A DNA stretch of 64,000 nt, from the NCBI RefSeq assembly GCF_000142905.1, contig NW_013657622.1, positions 1 through 64,000 on the forward strand. The letters are read 5' to 3'. Source of the DNA: Thecamonas trahens ATCC 50062 (Eukaryota; Apusozoa; Apusomonadida; Apusomonadidae). The position numbers and the translations under genes were made by a program. This document shows, one piece after another, positions 44,329 through 55,193 of the stretch; position 1 is the first letter of the stretch, and every line of letters begins with the position of its first letter. The notes beneath the pieces are model-generated. The model saw only the letters and a program-made list of their open reading frames with translations. It was not told the origin of the DNA and did not search any database.

Positions 44329-45066
44329 CAAAGCGCCGCAGAAGAGGCGTCAAGGTGAGCCAGAAAGTGGACAGCTCGACAGCGTACAAGTAAAAGCAGC
44401 GTAGATTGTGGCGCAAAGGAGAGGCTCTTTATCCCGGCCAACGTTGAGCTGCATCACTTACCGCTCACCCCCATCGCCACCCGCCAACCCAAAAAAAACG
44501 AATACCGGCCGCAGACAAAAACGCCTGGCCTGACCCGGCCAAACTCCGCAGATCCGGGTGGTGGAGAGGCCACGGCAGCAGACAAGTAAAACAGTCACAC
44601 AGAATGCACATAGTATGTTTGACAATGGGAAGGAGAAGCACATCGTCCCGTCCAGTGCTGAGCTGAGCTACCCACCCGCAGGCTCTCCCCTGGTTGCCAA
44701 CACACCAAAAAAAAAACGCAATCCATCCGTTGCCCCCCGCCCCCCCCCCTCCTCACCAAAACCAGCCAAACTCCACAGAACCGAGTGGCAAACAGCGTCA
44801 GGCGGGACAGGGCCAGTCGAGCACGTTGCAACACCTCACACACCCACGAGGAGAGAACACACAGGGAAAGTACACACCACGTAGAACGCTGTACTACCTC
44901 TCACCCGTTCGCATACTAGTCGTTGTAGTTGTCATTGTCTGCGTCTCTCTGTCTGCAATCCCTTCTCCTCCCTCCCCCCCCCTCCCTACCTCCCCCGTCC
45001 CTAGACTCTGTCGCTTGTTCATTGCGGCTGTCAGTCACTCTCCCTCGGCAAAGCCATCGCTCTCGC

Positions 45067-45100
<34 letters not shown>

Positions 45101-45142
45101 AATTGCTCTCTCAATCTCTGTCATTCTCTGTCATTTTGTGTG

Positions 45143-45460
45143 ATTAATCGTATATTACTTCATTGTCATCATCGTTGTCTCTCTGATCTTCTTCTCTCAA
45201 ACTGGTTCTGCTCGTTGCTCCTTCTTCTGTTCTGTGGTGCTCTTTGGTCTGCTTGCTCACCTCGGGACGCAACTTGCTCTGTCTCTGGTATTGTGATAAT
45301 TTGTTGAGTGTAATTGTCAAGTGACCGCTCAACTGGTACTCATTGATTGATCGTATTGTTGTACCTAGATTAATCGTACCGTACCACCGAACAATCGTAT
45401 CGTATCGTACCATCGAGCAATCGTACTGCACCACCAAACAACGCGCCCGAACAATCGTAC
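45143..45460 (+). promoter_or_regulatory. Cluster of ATCGTA motifs upstream of the kinesin gene
   Basis: ATTAATCGTA occurs at 45143 and 45369, GATCGTATTG near 45351, and CAATCGTA near 45392, 45418 and 45452, all within 400 bp of the kinesin ATG. The same word is the core of the 58 bp repeat upstream of the PIG-U gene. A protein-binding role is a guess from this recurrence. Confidence 0.4.
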
Positions 45461-45549
45461 ATATAGTTTGTTCGCATCGTCGTTCATACTCTTCATTTTG
45501 TGCTGTAAGGCGCAGCGGTTGATCGAGACGAACTCTTCGGCCATTCATC

Positions 45550-47732
45550 ATGTCGTCAAGTGGAGCCAAGATAACGGTGGCACTGCGGATGCGGCCGTTC
45601 TCGTCGCGTGAGGCAGACGAGGGCGCCGAGCAGGTGGTCCACATGACTGGCGCACCAAGCGTCAACTCGCCACAGCACACAACATGCACGCTGACGGATC
45701 CCGATTCGGGCGATATTCGCAAGTATGTGTTTGATGCGTGTTTTGACTCAACCAACCCGGCTGGGAGCCATAATGCCGGGCAGCAGGATGTGTATGTCGT
45801 GCTGGGTGCGCCGCTGGTACTTGCGGCGCTGTCGGGCGTCAACGGGTGCCTGTTTGCGTACGGACAGACCGGCGCCGGCAAGACGTACTCGATGATGGGC
45901 GTCGAGTCTGCACCCGGTGTGGTGCCGCTGCTGCTCGACGCGCTGTTTGCAGCGCTGGACCGCAACGCCAATCCCGTTGTTGTCGCCTCGTACTTGGAAA
46001 TCTACAACGAGGAGCTGATGGATCTGCTGCAGCCGCGGTCGGGTGGGCCGCTTGCGGTGCGCGAGCATCCTGCGCGCGGGGTGTTTGTGCAGGGCCTGGC
46101 GCGAGTCGGGGTGACGAGCGCGGCTGACGCGGGCCGGCTGCTGAGCGAGGGCTCCAAGATGCGATCGGTGGCTGCAACGGCGATGAACGCGTCGTCGTCG
46201 CGGTCGCACGCGGTGTTTATGCTCGACGTCTCTGTCGATCACCCGGCGTCGGGCCAGCGGGTCAACGCCAAGCTAAATCTCGTCGATCTGGCCGGCTCGG
46301 AGCGACAAGCCAAGACCGGGACCACGGGCGCGCGGTTCAAGGAAGCGGTCGCCATCAACTCGTCGCTCTCTGCGCTGGGCAACGTTATTTCGGCCCTCTC
46401 CAAGGCAGCGGCCAAGGGCAGCAAGCCGAAGCACGTGGCATACCGCAACTCGGTCCTCACCCGCCTCTTGCAGCAGTCGCTGGGCGGCAATTCGCGGACG
46501 GCCATGCTTGCCGCCGTCTCGCCGGCCCACACCAACTTTGAGGAGACGCTCTCGACCATGCGGTTCGCCAAGCGCGTCCGCGCCATCTCCACCAAGCCAG
46601 TGGTCAACGCCGTCGACACTGGAGCCACGGTTGCGGAGCTGCAGGCCGAGATTGCTCGGTTGAAGGCGTTGCTGGCCGGCGGCGGCGGCGATGGTGGCGG
46701 CGGCAACGACGACAGTGGCGGCGGCGACGACGACGCAGCGGCGCAGCTGGCGGCCGCTGAATCCATCATTGCCGAGCTGACTGCGGACGTGGCGACCCGC
46801 GAGGCGCAAGCAGCGGCACTGGCGGCGGAGCGCAAGGCCGTCCTCGACGACGCCGGCATCTCTGTGGTCGAGCTCGGCCAGCTGAGCGGCGCCGGCAACG
46901 CGTCGATGCTAGTCAACATGGCGGCCGACGCGGCCGACTCGGCCAATCTGGTGTGGGTCCTGGACCCTGCGCGCGGGCCCGAGTTTACGCTCGGGCACGC
47001 GCACGGGTGCTCGCTGGTGGTGCATGGGCCGGCGATGCAGGCAGCACATGCGCGGCTGGTGGTGAGCGGCGAGGGCGTGACGCTCGAGCCGCTGCACGCC
47101 TCAGCGCGGACATTTGTCAACGGCCTGGCCGTGCCGCCGAACGAGCCGCGTGTGCTCGAGCATGGGGCGCGGATATTCCTCGGAACCAACACGCTGCTGC
47201 GGTTTGTGGACGGCGAAGCTGGACCAGCCTCGCTCCCGCCGCTAGACTGGAAGGTGGCGCTGGAGGAGGTGGCGATGGCATCGGGCCTTGCTGTCCCTCG
47301 CGCGTCGGCCGGCTCAAAATGCCCGCCGCTCACCGCAGTCGGCAAGGTGGCGCTTGTTGTCGAGCTCCACGCGGTCCGCGGCCTGCCGAAAGCCGACGTC
47401 GTGAGCCGGTCGGCCGACCCGTATGCGGTGCTTACGCTCGAGCCGGGCGGCCTCCGGTCGCAGACCGAGACGCTTGTGCGGACGCGCGATCCCGAGTTCA
47501 ACCACTCGGTCTGCTGGCCGGGCCCATTTGTCGATGGCGAGACTGTGCTACGTGTGGTGGTGTGGGACGCCGACAAGCTCTCGACCGATGACTACCTCGG
47601 AGAGGTCGAAGTCCGACTGGCAGACCACCCGCTTCTCTTCTCCGAGCCGCTCGGCCTCTCCCGCCTCTCCCTCCCTTGCTTGGCTGCGACGATGCCGAGC
47701 CCAAAGCCATTCTCTCGCTTCGGTTCCTGTAA
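45550..47732 (+). CDS. Kinesin-3-like motor with FHA and C2 domains, one frame break
   Basis: About 727 aa. The motor domain starts at residue 8 (ITVALRMRPFSSRE). P-loop GQTGAGKT at 105-112, switch I NASSSRSH at 213-220, switch II DLAGSE at 246-251, and the neck region near 350. A short coiled coil carrying a Gly/Asp insert follows. Residues about 467-560 are an FHA domain (FTLGHAHGCSLVVHG, then FVNGLAV), the combination typical of kinesin-3 (KIF1/Unc-104) plus-end microtubule transporters. Residues about 597-727 are a C2 domain (LVVELHAVRGLPKADVV, then SADPYAVLTL, then VWDADKLSTDDYLGEVEV) that probably binds cargo membrane. Its last strand (DDAEPKAILSLRFL, stop at 47730-47732) is one frame off, cured by one extra base near 47650-47682. 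Without that base the frame runs on into the next gene. Confidence 0.9.
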
Positions 47733-47973
47733 AAATATGCCTCCCGTCAACCCGATCACGCCTACCGAGGGCTTCCCTCCCCCGATCACCTCAACCCTCC
47801 CCGTCCCTCCCAAACGCAGGCGGTCCGGACAGATATCCCCTCAGCTCGCGGTCAGCCGACCAATCCGTCCAACCAGACGAGCGGAGGTTGCCCCCCCCCC
47901 CTTCCTCCTCACCGCCCCCCCCCTCCCCCTCCCCATACACACGCCACACCCGACGCCCGACCGCGACAATAGT

Positions 47974-48912
47974 ATGACGTCCCTGTATGTAGGAGGCGAA
48001 CCCATTGCCCTTGGCGTACCTTCTGTACTGGTGTCGTCGCCTCATGTGGCCCTCCCTGCGTGTGTTGCGCTCTGGCTGGTCGTCCATATGGTCATTTCGT
48101 CGCTCTTGCCGGAGATGAAGCGAGAGAGTGATCGATTTGTGTGGGCAAATCGAATTACCAGTTTAATTCATGGATTGGCATCAGCCTCACTTGCTGTTCC
48201 CTTTACCCTCTCTCTCGAAGCCTTTCCTACGCCTGTAGGCAAGGACAATACTGACTTTGCTACTCTTATCCTACAAATCTCATTTGGTTACTTTGTCATG
48301 GATCTGGGTATGGGCACTCTGGCTTCGGTCGCTGATGTCGCTGTCTGTCTTCATCATGTCATGTGCATGTTGGGTATGGGCTATACTCTCTACACTGGTC
48401 GATCCGGTGCAGAGCTGGTCACTGCCATTGCTCTGGGTGAGCTCACCATTCCGCCCTTTATCATTCGTTGGATGTTGAGACATGCTCATCTGGGTCACTC
48501 GCTCTTCAAGCTCTACGTGGCAAACGACATTGTCTTCTTCCTCTCTTTCTTCATCAACCGCATCTGCCTTGGCCTGCCCTTTACCCTCTACATCATCGCC
48601 TCGCCTGATGGTGACGTCGTCATCAAGTCGTGTGCCGCCATCATCGCCATCATCTCCCTCCTCTGGTTCTCCATCATCACAAGCCGCACCGGCCGCAACA
48701 TCTCCTCCTACCTTGTCGACGGCTACTGGGACGTCGGCCGCTCGCCAGACTCGCCTCATCCCTCCTCTCCGCTCCCACTCCCGCCCAACCCCATCGTCCG
48801 CCCTTCGTCCTCGCTCGCATCCTCGGCCGACTCGCCCTCCAGTGGCTGCTCCTCCTCCGCACCGTCGCCCTCCTCGACCGCCTCGCTCCTCTCCCGTCGC
48901 TTCCGCACATAG
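47974..48912 (+). CDS. TLC-domain membrane protein (TMEM56/TLCD4-like)
   Basis: 312 aa from the ATG at 47974. Multi-pass protein with the TRAM-LAG1-CLN8 pattern: VALWLVVHMVISSLLPE, then RITSLIHGLASASL, then ISFGYFVMDLGMG with AVCLHHVMCMLGMG (the family's Gly-Tyr...Asp...His-His stretch), then LGELTIPPFIIRWML and two further helices. TLC proteins of this subgroup sit in ER or plasma membranes and influence lipid composition. They lack the ceramide-synthase Lag motif's full histidine set. The last 70 residues are Ser/Pro-rich. The frame happens to be continuous with the unshifted kinesin frame upstream, but about 240 bp of pyrimidine-rich spacer separates the two domain sets, so I call two genes. 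Confidence 0.85.
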   Translation: MTSLYVGGEPIALGVPSVLVSSPHVALPACVALWLVVHMVISSLLPEMKRESDRFVWANRITSLIHGLASASLAVPFTLSLEAFPTPVGKDNTDFATLILQISFGYFVMDLGMGTLASVADVAVCLHHVMCMLGMGYTLYTGRSGAELVTAIALGELTIPPFIIRWMLRHAHLGHSLFKLYVANDIVFFLSFFINRICLGLPFTLYIIASPDGDVVIKSCAAIIAIISLLWFSIITSRTGRNISSYLVDGYWDVGRSPDSPHPSSPLPLPPNPIVRPSSSLASSADSPSSGCSSSAPSPSSTASLLSRRFRT

Positions 48913-49198
48913 AGCCGTGTGTACGGTCAAGTTGATGCCAGTCCACGCCGTGTCCGGGCTGCTGCGCGGCGCTTGCTACCTCTGCCATCGAGATGAGCCT
49001 TTTCCCGTCTCACCTCTGCGCGTCCCGCTGCGCATCACCAGGTTTTGGGGGGTCCGTATGGCGTTTGCTTTGGCACACCGCGTATTCTCCGATCGACGAC
49101 GAGCTTCTCTTGCCAGCGTAGCCGACCCAATATATAATGTTCGAGCCAACAGCCCGCCCGTCGTCCGCCAGCTCGCCGCCCATTCGCCCACTCGCTCG
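48913..49198. other. Spacer downstream of the TLC gene
   Basis: Contains AATATATAATG near 49130-49140, a possible TATA-like element on either strand. It leads directly into the 58 bp tandem array. No gene is seen. Confidence 0.4.
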
Positions 49199-49604
49199 CC
49201 CCACGATTATGTCTCGTTCCATTAATCGTACCCCTGCCCACCCGCCCACCTCCTCGCCCCACGATTATGTCTCGTTCCATTAATCGTACCCCTGCCCACT
49301 CGCCCACCTCCTCGCCCCACGATTATGTCTCGTTCCATTAATCGTACCCCTGCCCACTCGCCCACCTCCTCGCCCCACGATTATGTCTCGTTCCATTAAT
49401 CGTACCCCTGCCCACCCGCCCACCTCCTCGCCCCACGATTATGTCTCGTTCCATTAATCTTACCCCTGCCCACTCGCCCACCTCCTCGCCCCACGATTAT
49501 GTCTCGTTCCATTAATCGTACCCCTGCCCACTCGCCCACCTCCTCGCCCCACGATTATGTCTCGTTCCATTAATCGTACCCCTGCCCACTCGCCCACCTC
49601 CTCG
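49199..49604. repeat. 58 bp tandem array, seven copies
   Basis: Units start at 49199, 49257, 49315, 49373, 49431, 49489 and 49547 and are nearly identical: CCCCACGATTATGTCTCG, then TTCCATTAATCGTACCCC, then TGCCCACTCGCCCACCTC. There are no spacers, so it is not a CRISPR array. The array lies in the promoter of the PIG-U gene, ending about 75 bp before its ATG. Each unit carries the ATTAATCGTA word (one variant reads ATTAATCTTA). Confidence 0.95.
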
Positions 49605-49677
49605 CCCACCACACTCACGCAACACAGCCACCAAACTACACAACACCGCACTCGCCCCCTCCTTCACCACCACCACT

Positions 49678-50985
49678 ATGACCATGCCCACAGTATCCAA
49701 GGTCATTGTCCTCGCCCTCGCCCTCCGACTCGTCCTCGCCCTCACACCGCTGCCTGCGCTCCTTGCTCACCGACCCGAACTGGCCACTGTCCTCACCTCC
49801 TCCTACGCCGCCAAGGAAGCCGTCTCCATCACCACAAGCCCAAGCTCAAGCTCATCATGGTCAAGTTCATTGTGGGCAACTTTTTTTTCGTCGGGCACTT
49901 TGGATTCGGCATCCTTTTCTCCGCTCTCCGTTTTGTATTCGGGCAACTCGACGGCGCCTGTTCACTTTCCTCCGCTCCTCCTACTTGCGCTCAAAGGCCT
50001 CGCTGCAACTACATCGCCGTCTATGCCGGCTCTTCTCCCGCACTTTGCCCTCATTGCTCTTGCCTCGCTCGCCGATGTGGTGGCTGCTCTCGCTCTGGCT
50101 GACGCTGGCTCGCTCATGGTGGGTGTGGCTCTCTCGCCAGACCTCCTCGCTGCGCTCTATCTCCTCAACCCGCTCTCGCTCCTCACTGCTCTCGCCGGAT
50201 CGCTGGCGCCACTCTCCAATGCTGCCGTTGTTGTTGCTCTCGCTGCTGCACTTCGCCGCCGCGTCATCCTCGCCACCGCTGCTCTCGCCTCTGCCATCTA
50301 CCTCGCCGTCGCGCCGTACACGCTGGTCCTCGGCCTCGGCATGGTCCTCTCCAAGACGACCGGCATCTCGTGTGGGCGCGGCCTTGCCCTTGCCGCAGCC
50401 GGCACTGCCGCCTGGCTCGCCGTCTTTGCCCTCGCATCGACCGCGTTGGCATCGGGCTCGTGGGCCTGGCTCAAGGTAGCGTACGGACCTATCGTCGGCT
50501 TCTCGGCGCTCCGGCCCAACGTCGGCATCGGCTGGTACCTCCACACCGAAATGTTTGAGCACTTTCGCACCTTTTTCCAGGCCTGCTTCCATGGCTATGC
50601 CGCCATATTTGCCCTCCCGCTCACCCTCCGCTTCGCGGCCTCGCCCGTGTACCTCTACACGCTGCTCGCGGGCGTCGCCGCCACCTTTCGCCCCTATCCA
50701 CAGATGGCCGATATGGCCACGTACCTCGCCATTGCTGCCCTTCATGCCGCTCTTGTTCCGCGCATGCGCTACGCCTTTCTCACTCTCAACCTCATGATCT
50801 TTGCCTGTGCCGTCCTCTTCACCTTTTGGCGCGTCTGGGTCGTTCTCGAGGTCGGCAACGCCAACTTTCTCAACAACGCCAACCTTGTCTACTGCATGGC
50901 CAACGTCTGGTTCCTCCTCGACTTTGTCTACGCCAAGGCCGAGGCCGAGGCCACGATGGCGACTGCCTCGCCTCACAAAGCCTGA
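49678..50985 (+). CDS. PIGU: PIG-U, GPI transamidase subunit
   Basis: 435 aa, intact. The GPI transamidase complex in the ER attaches the GPI anchor to proteins; PIG-U is its multi-pass subunit that helps recognise the GPI lipid. Evidence: many hydrophobic helices; the N-terminal luminal loop ending YSGNSTAPVHFPPLLLLAL, matching the family's YSG...H.PPL; the region LYLLNPLSLLTALAGS; and the most conserved block RPNVGIGWYLHTEMFEHFRTFF followed by YPQMADMATYL. It ends in a near-luminal NANFLNNANL and a final helix. The insert SSSSSWSSSLWATFF in the first loop is unusual. ATG at 49678, immediately downstream of the tandem array. Converges on the receptor-like gene with 12 bp between stops. Confidence 0.9.
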   Translation: MTMPTVSKVIVLALALRLVLALTPLPALLAHRPELATVLTSSYAAKEAVSITTSPSSSSSWSSSLWATFFSSGTLDSASFSPLSVLYSGNSTAPVHFPPLLLLALKGLAATTSPSMPALLPHFALIALASLADVVAALALADAGSLMVGVALSPDLLAALYLLNPLSLLTALAGSLAPLSNAAVVVALAAALRRRVILATAALASAIYLAVAPYTLVLGLGMVLSKTTGISCGRGLALAAAGTAAWLAVFALASTALASGSWAWLKVAYGPIVGFSALRPNVGIGWYLHTEMFEHFRTFFQACFHGYAAIFALPLTLRFAASPVYLYTLLAGVAATFRPYPQMADMATYLAIAALHAALVPRMRYAFLTLNLMIFACAVLFTFWRVWVVLEVGNANFLNNANLVYCMANVWFLLDFVYAKAEAEATMATASPHKA

Positions 50986-50997
50986 GCTCGGCCCTGT

Positions 50998-53900
50998 TTA
51001 CGCTGTGCCTATCAGGTGCGACATCGAGCCCTCGCGCTCTAAAGGCGTGAGCTCGGTGCCCATCTCGTCGTCGTGGACCGGGTTGATCACCACGTCGTCA
51101 AAACCGGTCCACGAGTCCTGGCCCAATCGCAGCGCCTTGTGAGCATCGATGCCACCGTCGGTCGACTCGCCCACCTCCCACAGGCCGTCCGAGTTCTCCG
51201 CAAGCTCCATCCGTGACTCGACAAAGCCGACCATGGCCATGGTATCGTCATGGGTCGCAGGCGCCCCGCGCGTCTCGAACCACGTCCGTAGCGTGTCCCA
51301 GAACTCGTCGCGCCGAAAGGCCGGCAGTGCGTTCGGGTCGCCACCAGCCTTGTATAGCAGGTACATAAAGAGCAGCTCGCGGATGGCAGACGCCAGTAGG
51401 ATGACCATCGAGATAATGACAATGGCCAGCGTCACCGCGATCATCGCGTTGCGCGGCGCGCCACTCTCTAGCCGCTCCGAGTAAAACACCGAGCCGCAGA
51501 AAGAACCGCCCACACAGAGACGTTGAGTGCGAGCTCGAGCGAGTTGTGGATCGCCCGGTAGAACGGTTGGAGCTTGAGCTGGACCATGGCCGCCACAGAG
51601 AAGAGCGCCACAAGGAGGACGAGCTGGAAGAGAATCGTCGAGCCAAAGAAGAGCTGCAATACCACAAGGCTGAACTTCTTACCCGTCATCACAAGCTCCC
51701 AGTAGTAGAACTGGTCGATGTACAGCCGGTAGATCGAGCCAAACCGGACAAGCGAGGAGACTCGATCGAGCTTGTGCTTCCGAACAAAGAGAACAGAGGC
51801 AAAGAGCGCAGGGATGCCTACCACATACAGCAGCGTCCCGGCTGCTGCCACCGGAAACATCTCCCACCACTCGTTATCGTAGCAGTAGAGCCCGGCGTTG
51901 CCGGTCATGTGCCACTTGCCGTCCTCGCGCTTGATGCACGAAAAGTGCGAGAGCGTCGACCGCGTCAGCGAGATGTACAAGAATGGCAGCGCCGTAAAGA
52001 CCGTCGCCACAGAGATCTTGCGGTTGAAGAACTGCAGTTGCTCCGCGTCCCACACGCCCGGCGAGCCAGCCCGCAGCGAGGCATACACGTTGACGATACC
52101 AAAGACCATAGCCATGACCCCGCCCAGAATGAGCGGTACGCCCATGACCAGCATGTACTTGCTCGCGTATGACGACTCGACCGAGCACTCGGGCGCAAAG
52201 AACTCGATGTTAAAGTTGACGACCGAGAACGAGAGCAGGAACGACGAGACCGAGGATGGCCACTCGGCCTTGAGCTCGCCAAGCAGCGCCAGGATCTGCA
52301 TGTACGTGATGCCGGCGCCAATAGACGCCAGCGACCATGTCGTGCGCCGGTTCCGCCGGTCCTTGGTCATCCGCCGCGCCATCAGCACCGACACAATGGT
52401 GAACGCGAGGCACGCCAGCACCAGCAGCACCACAAAGACCACAAGCAGCCAGGAGTGGCCCTGCGGACACGCCTCACACCGCCCGTTGACCTTGTAGTAG
52501 CCCTCGATGCAGACGCCGCAAGCAAAGCCAGCGTAGCCTGGCGCGCACGGCGAGTTCATCCCGCCCAGACACGCATCCTCCGGATCGCACCGGATGAACG
52601 ATGTCACATCAACCTGGAACGCGCCTTTGGCCGCACGCGGCAAAGCCGTTCCGCCAGGGCACTCGGCAAAAGGCATGCACGCCTCGCACGCCACCCCACC
52701 GCCAGTCAGAGAGTAGAACCCGGGCGTGCAAACGCAGGCGACAATCGACGACGAGTTAGTCGACGTCGTCGTGGTAAACGCCGGGCAGCTGGTGCATCCG
52801 GCGGCGTTGATACTGTCCGAGTACTCACCGGGTGCGCAGATGAGACACGGCCCAGTCTCGGTCTGGGCGTATGTGCCTGGCCGGCACGACGCGAGCATCG
52901 TCACCGTTGTCGAGAAGGCCAGCTGCGCGTCGAGCGTCACCGTCAGTGTGTACGTCCCAGGTTCGGTTGGCGTGTACGTCGCCACATACAGTCCGTCACC
53001 CTCGTACCGCACCTGTATGTCCGATACCACAATCGACGTTCCAATAACCGTCAGTGCCATCCCGGACCCCAGCTCGCTCGCCACCGTCACGTTGTTGCCA
53101 AACGTATCGCGCGCCTGGGCGTACACATCGAGCGGCTCGCCGACCACAGCCCCAGCAGCAAGTGGATCGGTGCCCACGCCCCACACCAGCGAGTTGATCC
53201 CGTCCAAAACGTCTGGAAAGACTTCAAACGTCTGTCCAGAGCCCTGGATCACACCCGAGCCAGCAATGGTCGACACTGCGCGATACCGTCCCACAGTCGT
53301 GAGCCAGCTCAGCCTGCTGTGGTAAAGCCCGGTCGTCGTCGAGTGAGTCGCGTTGTCGCGCCCAACAAACCCAGGCAGCTGCGACGGCTCGCCACCAGAC
53401 TGCAGAAAGCCGAATACTTCTGGAAGCGAGAGCGAGTCTGCTTCAGTCATGACCACAACATGGACTTTGTCACCGCCAAGCCGCCGAAGCACGTCTTGAT
53501 CGTCGACCACCGCCAAGCGAATCTCGCTCTCGGCACCAGCACCGGCCCGGCGGGACCTTGGGAAGGCGTCCACATACGAGCGGTTGGTATTGCCGGCGCT
53601 GGTAGTGACAAACGGAAGGAAGGCGCCGTGTGGCGTGCCCGCAAAGCTGGCAAACGGCGCACCCACAACTACCGCTCCCTCGAGCATGGCTACCGATACG
53701 CCAAAGAGCGAAAGCCGGACTTCGGAGAGATCAAAGTTGACCGGTGTGTCCGGCTCCTCGCGCGGGATTCGAAACTGTGGTGGAATGCCAAGCTCCTTGA
53801 TTCGCAGCCACGTGCCCACCCCCGATGGGGTCTGCCAGACCTGCGGCGGCGCGACGGGGGGTGGCGGCGAGGAGTCGATCGGCGCCGGTGGCGGTGACGG

Positions 53901-55193
53901 AGCTGGCGGCGGCGGCGACGGCGGCGGCGGGACTGCAAAGCCAGCCACCGGAGAGCTCGAAAGGCTCGTCCGCTCGTACAGATGGCCATAACCCTGGTAG
54001 TTGTTGGCGAGTATTGAGAAGATCGCCATGGTCCCATTCCGCATCCGCAGGTTGTGGCCAAAGAGGTCGCCCGGCTGCGCACCTGGGTACTCGATGAGCG
54101 CGTCAAACATCCAATCACCTGCGGTCTCGTTCCACATGTAGGTGGCCACCGCGCCGCGAGAGGACCGCCATGAGAGCAGCGAGGCCGCAAGCGTGACGGG
54201 GCTCGATGCGCCAGAGTCAGCCGCCAGCGCGTCGATGCCGACAACTTGTCCGGCCAGATACACGCCTGAGTATTCGGGCGAGTCGAGCGTGAGCGTCGAG
54301 TGCAGCTCATACTCGTTCGAGGTCTCGTTGAACTCGTAAACGACCACTCCTCCGAGAAGACCACCAAAGTAAGGCCTGCCAACCGCCAGTAGGTTACCTG
54401 ATACCGCCAATGCCGCGCCAAATCCGTCCTTGTAGCCGGACGGCGAGCTGTGTGCCGCGTGAACGTACCACGTTCCGTGGCTGCTCGCGTTGTGGCGGAT
54501 CTCATAGACTCGCGCATTGGAGCCGTCACCGATGAACACGATGCCGCGGTCGTCGACCTCGAGCGCCTTGCCAAAGTTGTCCGAGACCAGGTCGATGTCG
54601 CCAAACAACGCGGCCATGACGGTCGAGTTAAACTCTGCCACCATGGTAAAGGTGTCGGGATCAACGAGGCCACGCTGAAAGATGAAGACGGCCTCGGTGG
54701 GCGGCTCCAGCTTGGCCACACTGTCGTCCATGTCCGACGAGACAACGACAAAGCTTCCAGCCACTAGCGAGCTCCTGCATCTTGCGCCAAAGCGGTACTT
54801 TGGCTGATCCAAGCCGTAAGTTTGCGGAGGCGGAGCGATGTGCTTCAGAGTAACATCATCACTCTTGCCTGTCTGATTGACACCAGCATAGATGAGAAGG
54901 ACCGTGCCCGAGGTAGTCACATCATTGCGATCTTGATAGGCACCAATGGCGATAAGAAGATTCTTTTCGTCGTCCACTTTGCCCGACGCCGTCAAACAGC
55001 TTCCCATTCCCGAGTTAGTATCCGCCACCAAACCGCCAGCAAAGCCAAAGACCACGTTCTCCAGCTCGCCGCGGTACGTCATCACAGGTTCGTCCAGCGC
55101 CGCCGCCGAGCTTGGTGCGAGCAACATGCTGGTGCTGACCATAGCGAGTACAAAAAAAAGAACAAAAGGTATGCGCAACATGGTAGTGCCCAT
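50998..55193 (-). CDS. Large receptor-like membrane protein, secreted beta-propeller/Ig/Cys-rich ectodomain plus about 8 TM helices
   Basis: About 1398 aa with the frame broken near 51480-51500. A signal peptide (IPFVLFFVLAMVSTSML) starts it. Residues about 40-420 look like FG-GAP-type propeller repeats (FGAALAVSGNLLAVGRP, LFGVSVAMLEGAVVVGAP). A poly-proline hinge follows, then a filamin-like Ig region (VRYEGDGLYVATYTPTEPG, then YTLTVTL). Then come ephrin-receptor/GCC2-type cysteine repeats (CRPGTYAQTETGPCLICAPG, then EYSDSINAAGCTSCP). The C-terminal third has helices such as WLLVVFVVLLVLACLAF, VMGVPLILGGVMAMVFG, VLLVALFSVAAMVQLKL and IAVTLAIVIISMVILLA, and a cytosolic acidic tail. Multi-TM proteins with this Cys-rich ectodomain occur in many protists; ligand and signalling are unknown. 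Confidence 0.8.

Larger units (their letters stand above)
43786..45549. other. 1.76 kb divergent promoter region, VPS13 and kinesin
   Basis: No gene recognised. The left part (43840-44100) is a purine-rich tract with many G-runs on the plus strand. It is followed by an E2F-type palindrome. Two related phrases (CCAAACTCCGCAGA near 44542 and CCAAACTCCACAGAACCG near 44767) are an old duplication. Microsatellites GCTCGCTCGCTC and CTCTCTCT lie at 45063-45100. A cluster of ATCGTA motifs lies at 45143-45460. Confidence 0.6.

Noticed and set aside
47733-47973. Linker region of a kinesin-TLC fusion protein
   Set aside because: The stretch is Pro-rich with C-runs, the true C2 end and stop are in another frame, and a good ATG begins the TLC protein.
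49199-49604. Possible CRISPR array
   Set aside because: The 58 bp units are contiguous with no unique spacers, and the context is eukaryotic.
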